From Paraflavitalea devenefica (GTDB taxonomy: Bacteria > Bacteroidota > Bacteroidia > Chitinophagales > Chitinophagaceae), in contig NZ_JAARML010000001.1 of assembly GCF_011759375.1 (NCBI RefSeq), positions 1,674,001-1,738,000 of the forward strand: DNA of 64,000 nucleotides, read 5' to 3'. The position numbers were made by a program, and so were the translations under genes. The notes beneath the pieces were generated by a model. That model was not told the origin of the DNA and made no database searches. It saw nothing but the letters and a program-made list of their open reading frames with translations. Numbering within the stretch: the first letter of the stretch is position 1; every line of letters begins with the position of its first letter. Shown here piece after piece: positions 42,838-52,106 of the stretch.

Positions 42838-43605
42838 TTATTTGGTTAACTCCAGGTATACCGGACAATGATCGCTGTGCTTTACATCGGGATAAATGTC
42901 GGCGCCTTTTAATTGCTTGCGCAATGGCTCAGTAGCATTAATATAATCTATGCGCCAGCCTTTATTTTGCAGGCGTACAGCGGGAAAACGTTGACTCCAC
43001 CAGCTATAGCGGTGAGGTTCCGGATGGAATTCGCGGAAAGTATCTACCCAGCCGCTATCCATAAACTTGTCCATCCATGTACGCTCTTCCGGCAAAAAAC
43101 CCGAAGAATTCTTATTGCCTTTGGGGTCGTGAATATCTATCTCCTTATGGGCAATATTATAATCGCCGCAAAGGATCAGTTTAGGATGCTTTTCCCGGAG
43201 TGTACTCAAATAAATAAAAAACTCATCCAGCCATTCATACTTATACTGCTGGCGCATATCGCCCGTAGTGCCCGATGGGAAATAGGCATTGATCAGGCGA
43301 ACATCCCCGAAATCCAGTTGCATCACGCGGCCTTCCTCATCACTGACCTGGTGGCCCGTGCCATATACCACATTGTCAGGCTTGATCTTCGTAAAAACAG
43401 CCACGCCGCTATATCCTTTCTTCTGGGCGCTGAACCAGTAATCGTAATAATCAAGGTTCGTGAACTGTTTATAGTCCACATTATCCTTATGTGCTTTCGT
43501 TTCCTGGAGGCAGATAATATCGCCCGGATCTGTTTTCAGCCAGTCAATAAGCCCCTTATTCATGGCTGCACGAATACCATTTACGTTATAGCTAATGATA
43601 CGCAT
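42838..43605 (-). CDS. xth: Exodeoxyribonuclease III / AP endonuclease
   Basis: 255 residues, the usual ExoIII length. It cuts at abasic sites in base-excision repair. Endonuclease/exonuclease/phosphatase-fold motifs: RIISYNVNGIRAA, IICLQETKAH (catalytic Glu), INAYFPSGT, LILCGDYNIAHKEID, YSWWSQR, GWRIDYINAT and the C-terminal SDHCPVYLEL. The first gene of a two-gene operon with DUF4286. Confidence 0.95.
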   Translation of the reverse strand: MRIISYNVNGIRAAMNKGLIDWLKTDPGDIICLQETKAHKDNVDYKQFTNLDYYDYWFSAQKKGYSGVAVFTKIKPDNVVYGTGHQVSDEEGRVMQLDFGDVRLINAYFPSGTTGDMRQQYKYEWLDEFFIYLSTLREKHPKLILCGDYNIAHKEIDIHDPKGNKNSSGFLPEERTWMDKFMDSGWVDTFREFHPEPHRYSWWSQRFPAVRLQNKGWRIDYINATEPLRKQLKGADIYPDVKHSDHCPVYLELTK

Positions 43606-43618
43606 GATTAATTATTTT

Positions 43619-43626
43619 TACATTTG
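43619..43626 (+). promoter_or_regulatory. Candidate -7 promoter element of the LOG-family gene
   Basis: TACATTTG, exact TAnnTTTG match, 22 bases before ATG 43648. It supports that start over the in-frame TTG at 43624, which lies inside the element. Confidence 0.5.
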
Positions 43627-43647
43627 GTCGCAATTTACAGTATTGAT

Positions 43648-44406
43648 ATGGAAGCTTCATCAGTTAAAACCACTACTAAGCCTGGCAAGCCGATCATACC
43701 GCCCAAAGAGCATGTCTACCTGGATGGGCCTAAGCCCCGTACCTATGAATTGTTCTTCGCCTGGAAAGTGTTCACACAGTTCATAAAGGCCTTTCGTACC
43801 CTTCACTTTGTGGGGCCTTGCATTACCGTATTCGGCTCGGCCCGCTTTAAAGAAGACCATCCTTACTACCATAAAGCAAGGGAATTTGGCGCCCGCATCG
43901 CCCAAACCGGTTTCACTACCATGACGGGCGGAGGGCCCGGCATCATGGAAGCCGCCAACCGCGGGGCTTTTGAGCACGATGGCAATTCCGTTGGATGTAA
44001 CATCCGCCTGCCTTTTGAGCAAAAAGCAAATCCTTACCTGCATAAATCCCTCACCTTTGAGCATTTCTTTGTGCGCAAAGTGGTGCTGGTAAAATACTCT
44101 TATGCTTTCATCATCATGCCCGGCGGCTTTGGTACACTGGATGAGTTCTTTGAAACCCTCACCCTGGTGCAAACCAGGACCATCACCCAATTCCCCATCG
44201 TATTATACGGCAAAGAATACCACCAGGATTTATGGGACTACCTAGAGTATATGGTACTGCAAGGCACCATTGCCCGGGAAGACCTCAGCCTGGTATTACT
44301 GACCGATAGTGTGGATGAAGCCATGCACCACATTCATACCTACATACAAAAAAATTACAAAATAAAACCGCGAAGCCGCTGGTGGTGGCTATTTGAGAAG
44401 AAGTAA
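43648..44406 (+). CDS. LOG-family (TIGR00730) protein
   Basis: 252 residues from ATG at 43648. Rossmann-fold family that includes cytokinin-riboside phosphoribohydrolases and nucleotide 5'-monophosphate nucleosidases. Signatures: FGSARFKEDHPYY, TGGGPGIMEAANRGAFE, and PGGFGTLDEFFETLTL, the PGGxGTxxE motif that binds phosphate and catalyses. A purine-nucleotide salvage activity is likely but not certain. Stand-alone gene. Confidence 0.9.
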   Translation: MEASSVKTTTKPGKPIIPPKEHVYLDGPKPRTYELFFAWKVFTQFIKAFRTLHFVGPCITVFGSARFKEDHPYYHKAREFGARIAQTGFTTMTGGGPGIMEAANRGAFEHDGNSVGCNIRLPFEQKANPYLHKSLTFEHFFVRKVVLVKYSYAFIIMPGGFGTLDEFFETLTLVQTRTITQFPIVLYGKEYHQDLWDYLEYMVLQGTIAREDLSLVLLTDSVDEAMHHIHTYIQKNYKIKPRSRWWWLFEKK

Positions 44407-44411
44407 TAACA

Positions 44412-45143
44412 TTATCCTTTAATATTCAGCCGTTGCTGAAACTGTTCCTGGTACGTTTCTCCAACAGGAATATAATTGCCGGCAATAACAATACGGTTGC
44501 GCTCAATAAACTGGATCTTATCCAGCGCTACCAGGTACGATTTATGCACCCGCATAAAATGACTGTCCGGTAACTGCTCCTGGAAGCTCTTCATACTTTG
44601 CAGCGTGAGTATCTTCCCTGTAGTTGTATAAATAGCTACATAATCCCGCAGCCCTTCCATATAAAGGATATCAGCCAGGTCTATCTTCTGGATCTTGTAT
44701 TCTGTTTTCACAAAAATATAGCTGGCAGGAGTGGCAGTTACCGTTGGAGTTTGTACCACAATCACAGGCTCTGCAGCGAGTCGTTCGCGGGCCTTATGTG
44801 CCGCCACCAGGAAGCGGTCAAAAGTTACCGGTTTCAGCAAATAATCAATAACATCAAATTCATAACCGTCCAATGCATAATCCGGATAAGCAGTAGTAAG
44901 GATCACCTTGCACTTATGTCCAATAATCTTCATCAACTGAAGCCCCGTCAGCTCCGGCATCTGGATATCAAGAAACAGCAGGTCCACAGTCCCCTGCTGC
45001 ACCAGTTCAATGGCCTTCATGGGATTCGTGGTTTGCTCCTTTAATTCGAAAAAGGGCGTTTTTTGCACGTAATCCGCCATCAGCTTTAGCGCCAGTGGTT
45101 CATCGTCTACCACTACACATGATATCGTTTTATTTGTTGTCAT
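44412..45143 (-). CDS. LytTR-family response regulator
   Basis: 243 residues from ATG at 45143. Receiver domain about 5-120 with acidic pocket (VVVDDEP), phospho-acceptor Asp59 in LLFLDIQMPELTG, and the conserved Lys of LLKPV. A LytTR DNA-binding domain follows (about 140-240: YIFVKTEYKIQKIDLADILYMEGLRDYVAIYT, MRVHKSYLVALDKIQFIERNRIVI). Its start overlaps the stop of the histidine kinase gene by 14 bases, a coupled two-component pair. Confidence 0.95.
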   Translation of the reverse strand: MTTNKTISCVVVDDEPLALKLMADYVQKTPFFELKEQTTNPMKAIELVQQGTVDLLFLDIQMPELTGLQLMKIIGHKCKVILTTAYPDYALDGYEFDVIDYLLKPVTFDRFLVAAHKARERLAAEPVIVVQTPTVTATPASYIFVKTEYKIQKIDLADILYMEGLRDYVAIYTTTGKILTLQSMKSFQEQLPDSHFMRVHKSYLVALDKIQFIERNRIVIAGNYIPVGETYQEQFQQRLNIKG

Positions 45144-46188
45144 TCCTGATTTCCAGTTCAACTTCGAATAATTCGCTTGTTTCTTGTACCTGCAGGGTAT
45201 ACCGGCCGGGATACAAAAGCTCCAGCCGTCGCTGCACATTTTCCAGTCCGATACCGCCCCCTGTATCTTTTTGCCGTTGGCTTACAGCGTTGCTGATGTA
45301 AAAGCGTATTAGCGCTTCATTAGCCTGTAGTTTAATATGGATCTGGTTACCATTGCTTGTATCGCCATGTTTAAAAGCATTCTCTACAAACGGGATCAAC
45401 AGCAGGGGAGGAATATGGGCTTTCCCGGGATTGCCTGTTATCTCCATATTGGCCGGTAAAGCGCTTTCAAAACGCATCTGTTGCAGCTCCATATACTTTT
45501 CAATATACTCCAGCTCCTTTTGCAAGGGTACTTTTTCATTCGTGTCGTACAGCATATAACGCAACAGGTCCGATAGCCTGGCTATCGCTGTCAGCGATTG
45601 GTCCGATTGGTGATAGACCAGCGAATAAATATTATTAAGGCTGTTAAACAGGAAATGTGGGTTCACCTGCGATCGTAAAAAAGACAGTTCCGTCTGTTTA
45701 TTTTCCAGCATCAATTGCGTTTGTTTCAACTGGTGCTGGTATTCATTTTGTACAAAAAAATAAACAATACCGAAGGCAGAATACAAAAAGGCGTAATAAA
45801 TATTATCTATATAATAATACAACAGCGGGGTGCCGGCCCAGTAATTGCGAAAATCAAACTGCCAGGGATATAATAGCTCTTCAATTGAGTAACGGATGGA
45901 GATAATTATTCCTACGCTCACTATCCAGTATAAGAGCGTCTGCCGTTTGCTTTTCCGGAAACCTCTTTCAAAAATGATATAAGCCGCCAGCGGATAGAGC
46001 AGGAAAATGAAAAAACCGCCAACATTTAAAAAGGCCCCCTGCTTACTATGTATCCAGGGGAATATGGGCTGTCCGCGTACCCATAAAGAAATATTCCCGG
46101 CAACTTCCCGGAGCAATTCAAACAAAAAATAAAAGAGGGTGATCCTGAGTAAATGCTTACGCATAGCCAAATCTATGGCAGTTATCAT
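45130..46188 (-). CDS. LytS-like sensor histidine kinase
   Basis: 352 residues from ATG at 46188, which has an AAGGA sequence upstream; ATG 46164 is an alternative. Four predicted membrane helices in the first half (ending FLYSAFGIVYFFV) and a cytoplasmic His_kinase domain with the phospho-His in QVNPHFLFNSLNNIYSLV, followed by an ATPase domain with IPPLLLIPFVENAFKHG (N-box) and GGGIGLENVQRRLELLYPG (G-box). No extracellular sensor domain is visible. It is paired with the LytTR regulator; the signal is unknown. Confidence 0.93.
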   Translation of the reverse strand: MITAIDLAMRKHLLRITLFYFLFELLREVAGNISLWVRGQPIFPWIHSKQGAFLNVGGFFIFLLYPLAAYIIFERGFRKSKRQTLLYWIVSVGIIISIRYSIEELLYPWQFDFRNYWAGTPLLYYYIDNIYYAFLYSAFGIVYFFVQNEYQHQLKQTQLMLENKQTELSFLRSQVNPHFLFNSLNNIYSLVYHQSDQSLTAIARLSDLLRYMLYDTNEKVPLQKELEYIEKYMELQQMRFESALPANMEITGNPGKAHIPPLLLIPFVENAFKHGDTSNGNQIHIKLQANEALIRFYISNAVSQRQKDTGGGIGLENVQRRLELLYPGRYTLQVQETSELFEVELEIRNDNK

Positions 46189-46359
46189 TAAAATCCTTCC
46201 CCGATAAGCCTGCCCGTGCCTTTCGTCTGCCAATCCCGGCTTTTCATCTTCCAATACCGGGTGCAGGGGAATGCCGTGCTTGCAGACAGAACCCGTTGGT
46301 TAGCAGATCAGAAAAGAAGGGGCGGAGGCGGGTCAGTTACTTTGCTCAAAATTATTGCT

Positions 46360-47265
46360 ATGAAACTTCTTCCTGTATTGTTCATCATCATCCTTTGCAC
46401 CACCAAAGCCTTTGCCCAAACCGTTAACTGGAAAAAACTGGAACAGTTAAATCCCGATAAAATACTCCTTGACCCTGCCAACCCTCCCACAAAAGCCTTG
46501 CTGGTGGGCTCTTTCCACTTTGGCTATCCTGGCCTGGATGGGCATAAAACAGACTCCTCAAAAATGCTTGATGTGCTGTCGCCCCGGCGGCAGCAGGAGA
46601 TCAGGCAACTGGTAGCCGTAATAGCTTCTTTTAAACCTACCCGCATCTACATTGAATCACGCAGCCAGCGTTATACCGACTCGCTCTACAATGCTTACCT
46701 CGAAGGAAAACATACGCTGCGCAGGGATGAGAGGGACCAGATCGCCTTCCGTTTGGCAAAAGAACTGAACCATCCCAAAGTATATGCGGTAGATGCTCTT
46801 GGTTTTACCAATGAAAACTATAGGAAATACTCGTTTATAGACAGCTTGTGGAAGGGTGTTGTACCGGTGGATTCCACCCGCGATAAAATGTTTGATAAAA
46901 AATATACGCGCTTCTATGAAGCGGGGGACTCTTTAGAGCTGGAAAATACCCTACTGGAAAGTTTTTTGGTCATGGCCGATCCCCTTGTCCTGCACCGCTA
47001 CCACGGACATTACCTGTCAGGTGGGTTCAATACTACAGATTACAAGGGGCCCGACAGATTGTCCATGTGGTGGTATACCCGCAACCTTAGGATATTTAAC
47101 AACATCCTTACAACAAAGCCTGCCCCTACCGATCGTATAGTTGTGCTTTTCGGGAACGGTCACATGCCCATCCTGAAGCATTGCTTTGAATCCTCGCCGG
47201 AGTTTGAGCTCACCACCCTGAAAGAGCTGGCATTGAAAATGCAGGCTGCAGGGAAATTAAAATAA
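46360..47265 (+). CDS. DUF5694 family secreted protein
   Basis: 301 residues from ATG at 46360. The signal peptide ends TKAFAQ. It then reads ALLVGSFHFGYPGLDGHKTD, PRRQQEIRQLVAVIASFKPTRIYIESRSQ, YAVDALGF, and a C-terminal VVLFGNGHMPILKHCFES. That matches the DUF5694 family of Bacteroidota, whose paired His/Glu residues resemble TraB/ChaN-like erythromycin-esterase folds. The function is unknown. A TTACTTTG promoter-like element precedes it. It is divergent from the LytTR operon and convergent with metH. Confidence 0.8.
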   Translation: MKLLPVLFIIILCTTKAFAQTVNWKKLEQLNPDKILLDPANPPTKALLVGSFHFGYPGLDGHKTDSSKMLDVLSPRRQQEIRQLVAVIASFKPTRIYIESRSQRYTDSLYNAYLEGKHTLRRDERDQIAFRLAKELNHPKVYAVDALGFTNENYRKYSFIDSLWKGVVPVDSTRDKMFDKKYTRFYEAGDSLELENTLLESFLVMADPLVLHRYHGHYLSGGFNTTDYKGPDRLSMWWYTRNLRIFNNILTTKPAPTDRIVVLFGNGHMPILKHCFESSPEFELTTLKELALKMQAAGKLK

Positions 47266-47309
47266 TAATAAAAGGGCCGGATTGATCAATCCGGCCCTTT
47301 TATTATTAT
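47262..47309. terminator. Bidirectional terminator, perfect 48-bp palindrome
   Basis: All 24 positions on each side of the centre (47285/47286) pair, with a G/C core AGGGCCGGATTGA flanked by A/T arms that give a T-run on both strands. It overlaps the DUF5694 stop codon and ends both that gene and the converging metH. Confidence 0.95.
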
Positions 47310-47327
47310 AATACTGATCGCTGATAA

Positions 47328-50018
47328 CTACTCCAATACCGGCCTCAACCACCTTTCTGCTTCGTCTATCGCCATGCCTTTGCGTTTGGCATAATCTTCA
47401 AACTGGTCTTTTTCAATCTTACCGATACCGAAATACTTACTATCCGGATGGGCAAAATACCAGCCGCTCACAGAAGAGGCGGGATACATAGCCAGTGATT
47501 CGGTCAATGTAATACCCGTAGTTTCCTGGCCGCCCAGCAGGTTAAAAAGTTTATACTTCTCTGTATGATCGGGGCAGGCAGGATAGCCGGGTGCCGGGCG
47601 GATACCTAAATACTTTTCACTGATCAGTTCTTCATTGCTGAAATGCTCATCTTTGGCATAACCCCAGAACTCCTTACGCACGCGTGCATGCAGCAATTCT
47701 GCAAAAGCTTCCACCAGCCTGTCGGCCAGTACCTGTAACATGATCTTATTATAATCATCCATGTTTTTGGCAAAGGCTTCTACATGTGGTTCAATGCCCT
47801 GCATCGTAACCGTAAACGCGCCCATATAGTCGGCAGGTATAGTTGTACCATTAGTGGGCTTGATAAAGTCGGCCAGACTGATATTGGGCTGGTCTGCCGC
47901 TTTCTTTACCTGCTGGCGCAGGAAATCCAGTTGCACCGTTCCTTTATCGCTGTATATTTCTACCGTATCATCGGCAGTAGCCTGTGCGGGCCAGAAGCCG
48001 ATAACGCCCCGGGCAGTAAGCCATTTCTCCTTAATGATCTGCTGAAGCAACTTCTTGGCGTCTTCATACAGCTTGGTCGCTTCCTTGCCTACTTTTTCAT
48101 CCTTCAGGATCTGGGGGAACTTGCCATGCAGCTCCCAGGCTATAAAGAAGGGCCCCCAGTCAATATATTCAGCTATTTCCTGCAGATCGTACTGTTCAAA
48201 AACTTTGGTGCCTGTAAACGTTGGCTTAACCGGGGTAAAGCTATCCCAGTCTATCTTCACCTTGTTCTTCTGCGCCTGGTCAAAAGGCAGGTATTGCTTG
48301 GCTGACTTCTTATTGCCGAAATCCTCTTTGAGCTTGGTATATTCCTTTTGGATCTTACCCAGGAAGTCAGGCTTCTGTTCGTTGCTTAAGAGCGAACCTG
48401 CTACCGTAACGCTGCGGGAAGCATCCAGCACGTGTACAACACCCAGGTCGTATTCCGGGGCAATCTTTACAGCCGTATGCATGCGCGAAGTAGTAGCGCC
48501 ACCAATCAGCAGCGGCTGCTGCATATTACGGCGTTTCATCTCTTTGGCAACATGCACCATCTCATCCAGGGACGGCGTGATCAGTCCGCTCAATCCAATA
48601 ATATCAACCTTCTCTTTCTGGGCGGTTTCCAGGATCTTATCGGCCGGTACCATTACGCCAAGGTCAATAATATCATAGCCATTACAACCCAGTACCACAC
48701 CCACAATGTTTTTACCAATATCGTGCACATCGCCTTTCACGGTCGCCAACAGGATGCGGGCGGCGCCTCCCTGCTGGGCAAGGGGATTGTTCCTTTTCTC
48801 TTCTTCGATAAAAGGCGTCAGTACAGCCACGCTTTTCTTCATTACCCGCGCACTTTTTACTACCTGTGGCAGGAACATTTTACCACTACCAAAGAGATCA
48901 CCCACTACATTCATACCATCCATCAATGGCCCCTCAATCACTTCCAGCGGACGGGCATATTGCTTACGGGCTTCTTCCGTATCCTGTTCTATATAATCGG
49001 TAATACCATTTACCAGCGCATGCGTTAAACGTTCCTGCACCGTTCCGTTACGCCATGCTTCATCCTTCACCTCTACTTTGCCTTTCGCCTTTACTGTTTC
49101 GGCAAAAGTGATCAGGCGGTCTGTAGCATCCGGCCGGCGGTTAAGGATCACATCCTCACACAGATCACGAAGCTGTGGTTCTATCTGATCATATACCACT
49201 AATTGCCCGGCATTCACAATGCCCATATCCATGCCGGCCTTAATGGCATAGAACAGGAACACGCTGTGCATGGCTTCCCGCACGTGGTCATTACCCCGGA
49301 AGGAGAAGGAAATATTACTCACGCCCCCGCTTATCTTGGCCAATGGCATCCTTTGTTTAATAACGCGGGTGGCTTCTATAAAATCAATAGCGTAATTATT
49401 GTGCTCTTCAATACCGGTGGCTACGGCAAAAATGTTAGGATCAAAAATAATATCCTGCGGCGTGAAGCCTACTTCTTCTGTCAATATCTTATAGGCCTGC
49501 GTACAAATATCTACCCGGCGTTGGAAAGTATCGGCCTGTCCCTGTTCATCAAAGGCCATCACTACCACGGCGGCGCCAAACAGTTTGCAGATACGCGCTT
49601 CCCGGATAAACTTGTCTACCCCTTCTTTCATAGAGATAGAGTTCACAATGCATTTACCCTGTACGCATTTCAGTCCTGCTTCTATGATCTCGAACTTAGA
49701 GCTGTCGATCATAATAGGGATCTTCGCAATATCCGGCTCACTCTGTACAAGGTTAAGGAAAGTGGTCATGGCCTTCACCCCATCCAGCAAGGCGTCGTCC
49801 ATATTCACGTCCAGTACCTGTGCCCCGCTTTCCACCTGCTGGCGGGCTACGCTGAGGGCTTCTTCATACTTGTTTTCCCTGATAAGGCGGGCAAACTTCT
49901 TAGATCCTGTAACGTTTGTACGTTCACCTACATTCACAAAGTTTGTTTCCGGGCGCACTACCAGTGGCTCCAGACCAGACAGGCGTAAGTAAGGCTTTAT
50001 AACAATTTGTTCGGACAT
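47328..50018 (-). CDS. metH: Methionine synthase, pterin/cobalamin/reactivation part
   Basis: 896 residues from ATG at 50018. Domains in order: pterin-binding (about 20-300: [18 protein letters not shown]), cap and cobalamin-binding (about 320-560, with [22 protein letters not shown], the DxHxxG base-off motif), and the SAM-dependent reactivation domain (about 580-890, ending with [18 protein letters not shown]). The homocysteine-binding domain is absent and encoded separately at 50093-51103, so the enzyme is a split MetH. It transfers methyl from methyl-tetrahydrofolate through B12 to homocysteine. Confidence 0.95.
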   Translation of the reverse strand: MSEQIVIKPYLRLSGLEPLVVRPETNFVNVGERTNVTGSKKFARLIRENKYEEALSVARQQVESGAQVLDVNMDDALLDGVKAMTTFLNLVQSEPDIAKIPIMIDSSKFEIIEAGLKCVQGKCIVNSISMKEGVDKFIREARICKLFGAAVVVMAFDEQGQADTFQRRVDICTQAYKILTEEVGFTPQDIIFDPNIFAVATGIEEHNNYAIDFIEATRVIKQRMPLAKISGGVSNISFSFRGNDHVREAMHSVFLFYAIKAGMDMGIVNAGQLVVYDQIEPQLRDLCEDVILNRRPDATDRLITFAETVKAKGKVEVKDEAWRNGTVQERLTHALVNGITDYIEQDTEEARKQYARPLEVIEGPLMDGMNVVGDLFGSGKMFLPQVVKSARVMKKSVAVLTPFIEEEKRNNPLAQQGGAARILLATVKGDVHDIGKNIVGVVLGCNGYDIIDLGVMVPADKILETAQKEKVDIIGLSGLITPSLDEMVHVAKEMKRRNMQQPLLIGGATTSRMHTAVKIAPEYDLGVVHVLDASRSVTVAGSLLSNEQKPDFLGKIQKEYTKLKEDFGNKKSAKQYLPFDQAQKNKVKIDWDSFTPVKPTFTGTKVFEQYDLQEIAEYIDWGPFFIAWELHGKFPQILKDEKVGKEATKLYEDAKKLLQQIIKEKWLTARGVIGFWPAQATADDTVEIYSDKGTVQLDFLRQQVKKAADQPNISLADFIKPTNGTTIPADYMGAFTVTMQGIEPHVEAFAKNMDDYNKIMLQVLADRLVEAFAELLHARVRKEFWGYAKDEHFSNEELISEKYLGIRPAPGYPACPDHTEKYKLFNLLGGQETTGITLTESLAMYPASSVSGWYFAHPDSKYFGIGKIEKDQFEDYAKRKGMAIDEAERWLRPVLE

Positions 50019-50092
50019 ACTGATTATTTGGAATCGAAACCGGTTGTTTATTGACACCTGATATTCCTGTCCGGAACACCAGATTTGAATCG

Positions 50093-51103
50093 TTATAACG
50101 CTTCTTCAAGAATAGGCAACTTCCTCGGCGTTATATGCTTTACGTGTTCTGCGATATGCTTAATGTGATCGGGAGTGGTGCCGCAGCAACCGCCCACGAT
50201 ATTTACAAATCCCTGTTCGGCCCACTCTTCAATAAAATGAGCTGTTTCTTCCGGTAGCTCATCATACTCTCCCATCGCATTGGGCAGACCGGCATTGGGA
50301 TAAGCAGACGTATAGCAGGCCGCGATCTGGCTCAGCTCTTCAATATGCGGCCGCATTTCCGCTGCTCCAAGAGCGCAATTCAAACCAATGCTTAATGGTT
50401 TGGCGTGGAATACGGAAGTATAGAACGCTTCCAGCGTTTGTCCGCTCAGCGTACGGCCGGAGGCATCCGTAATCGTGCCGCTGATCATGATCGGCAATTC
50501 CGGCTTATTGGTATCCTGGAAGTATTTCTTGGCAGCATAAATGGCCGCCTTGGCATTCAGGGTGTCGAAAATCGTTTCAATAAGGATAATATCAATGCCG
50601 CCGTCTACCAGGCCGGAAACCTGCTCATAATAGGCCGTCATCGCTTCATCAAACGTCAGGGCCCTGTAACCGGGATTATTAACGTCCGGTGACAGGCTAA
50701 GCGTTTTATTGAGCGGGCCAATAGCGCCTGCTACAAAGCGGGGTTTGGAGGGGTCCTTTTGGGTATACTTATCGGCTGCACGGCGGGCGCACTGGGCGGC
50801 GGCCACATTCAGCTCATAAGCCAGTGACTGCATCTCATAATCAGCCATGGCGATCGTAGTGCTGGAGAAAGTATTCGTTTCAATAATATCTGCCCCTGCT
50901 TCCAGGTACTGACCATGAATTTCCTCTATAATATGGGGCTGTGTAAGGCACAGCAGGTCATTATTGCCTTTTACGTCCAGGTGCCAGTCTTTAAAACGAT
51001 CGCCCCGGTAATCGGCTTCCTCCAGCTTATACCGCTGGATCATAGTGCCCATGGCGCCATCAATAATCAAAATGCGTTTGTCTAATTCTTTCCTGATGTC
51101 CAT
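50093..51103 (-). CDS. Homocysteine methyltransferase module of split methionine synthase
   Basis: 336 residues. Matches only the N-terminal homocysteine S-methyltransferase domain of Met[69 protein letters not shown] and the zinc-binding [15 protein letters not shown]. It is encoded upstream of the pterin/cobalamin part in the same operon (74 bases apart). Together they equal one full MetH. Two-gene MetH is common in Bacteroidota. Confidence 0.95.
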   Translation of the reverse strand: MDIRKELDKRILIIDGAMGTMIQRYKLEEADYRGDRFKDWHLDVKGNNDLLCLTQPHIIEEIHGQYLEAGADIIETNTFSSTTIAMADYEMQSLAYELNVAAAQCARRAADKYTQKDPSKPRFVAGAIGPLNKTLSLSPDVNNPGYRALTFDEAMTAYYEQVSGLVDGGIDIILIETIFDTLNAKAAIYAAKKYFQDTNKPELPIMISGTITDASGRTLSGQTLEAFYTSVFHAKPLSIGLNCALGAAEMRPHIEELSQIAACYTSAYPNAGLPNAMGEYDELPEETAHFIEEWAEQGFVNIVGGCCGTTPDHIKHIAEHVKHITPRKLPILEEAL

Positions 51104-51343
51104 ATGCGTAAATTTTTATTGACTGCCGGCAAAATACAGGCAGTGATAAATGGCAGCATTGGTAATGCATAAGATAGTCAGGCAGTGGGTGATACTGTTC
51201 GGAGGCAGAACATCATAAACGTTGGGAAAATAGCATGAAGGTTTTCCTGGCGTTTATTAGTTCTGTTATTGAAACCTCCCTGGAGAGGCCATCCCGTTTC
51301 AGCGGGATTACAGGCCGAACAATAAACAAATCCGCCTGCGATC
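51104..51343 (-). promoter_or_regulatory. Long structured 5' leader of the split metH operon
   Basis: About 240 bases lie between the likely transcription start and the first gene. On the minus strand they can fold as a closing stem, GTTTATTGTTC / GAACTAATAAAC (bulged C), around two hairpins: ATCCCG-CTGAAA-CGGGAT within GGCC / GGCC, and CCTCT-CCAG-GGAGG. This three-way layout and the length suggest a cis-acting RNA. I do not recognise the SAM-I, SAM-II or cobalamin consensus in it. Confidence 0.45.
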
Positions 51344-51349
51344 AGGACG

Positions 51350-51380
51350 CAAAGTTAAGTGATGTTCTTTTAATATCAAA
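51350..51380 (-). promoter_or_regulatory. Consensus promoter of the split metH operon
   Basis: Minus strand: TTTG (51377-51380), 19 bases, TAACTTTG (51350-51357). A full match, with the recR stop just upstream. Confidence 0.7.
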
Positions 51381-51401
51381 ACAGGGCTGGAAGTGAGTAC
51401 G

Positions 51402-52022
51402 TTACCGGTTGGCCACATAGCTTTCAACGGGGAGGCGGTTGGTGATAGACCGGGCGAGGGTCATTTCATCGGCATATTCCAGCTCACCGCCGAAGGCGAT
51501 ACCGCGGGCAATGGTGGTGATCCGGATAGGGAACGATTGTAGTTTTTTCTGAATATAATAGATCGTAGTATCTCCCTGTATATTGGGATTGAGGGCAAAA
51601 ATGATCTCTTCAATCTTCTCTTTTTGTACCCGTTGTATAAGGGCTTCAATATGAAGCTGATCGGGGCCAATACCATCCAGCGGGGAAATAATGCCGCCCA
51701 GGATATGGTAAGTACCACTGAATTGCTGGGTGCTTTCAATCGCAATTACATCGCGGATATTTTCCACCACACATACCAGTTCCTGCCGCCGCATGGAATT
51801 AGCGCAGATGGAACAGATGTCGGCATCAGCCACATTATAGCAACGCTGACAGAACCGGATCTCCCGGCGCATCTTCGTAATAGACTCCCCGAAAAGTTCC
51901 ACTTTTTCCGGTTCCTGCTTTAATATATGCAGTACCAGCCTCAAAGCGGTCTTCTTGCCAATACCCGGAAGTTTGGCAAATTCATTCACGGCATTTTCCA
52001 GTAGCGCAGAAGAGAATTGCAT
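51402..52022 (-). CDS. recR: Recombination mediator protein RecR
   Basis: 206 residues from ATG at 52022. It helps load RecA with RecF and RecO at gaps. Helix-hairpin-helix (about 5-35: NAVNEFAKLPGIGKKTALRLVLHIL), a Cys4 zinc finger (FCQRCYNVADADICSIC), and a Toprim domain (LVCVVENIRDVIAIE to RGIAFGGELEYADEMTLARSI). An in-frame start five codons upstream is possible. Confidence 0.97.
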   Translation of the reverse strand: MQFSSALLENAVNEFAKLPGIGKKTALRLVLHILKQEPEKVELFGESITKMRREIRFCQRCYNVADADICSICANSMRRQELVCVVENIRDVIAIESTQQFSGTYHILGGIISPLDGIGPDQLHIEALIQRVQKEKIEEIIFALNPNIQGDTTIYYIQKKLQSFPIRITTIARGIAFGGELEYADEMTLARSITNRLPVESYVANR

Positions 52023-52106
52023 ACTGCAAAGATACATTTAACGCAACAACTATGTTGTTTTTACGTTTATCTGTCCCTGAGTTACTACTTTCCCCCTTTT
52101 TTAAAT

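Noticed and set aside
51104..51343. Known SAM-I, SAM-II or cobalamin riboswitch in the metH leader
   Set aside because: None of the conserved core words I know for these classes is present; only a generic structured leader can be claimed.
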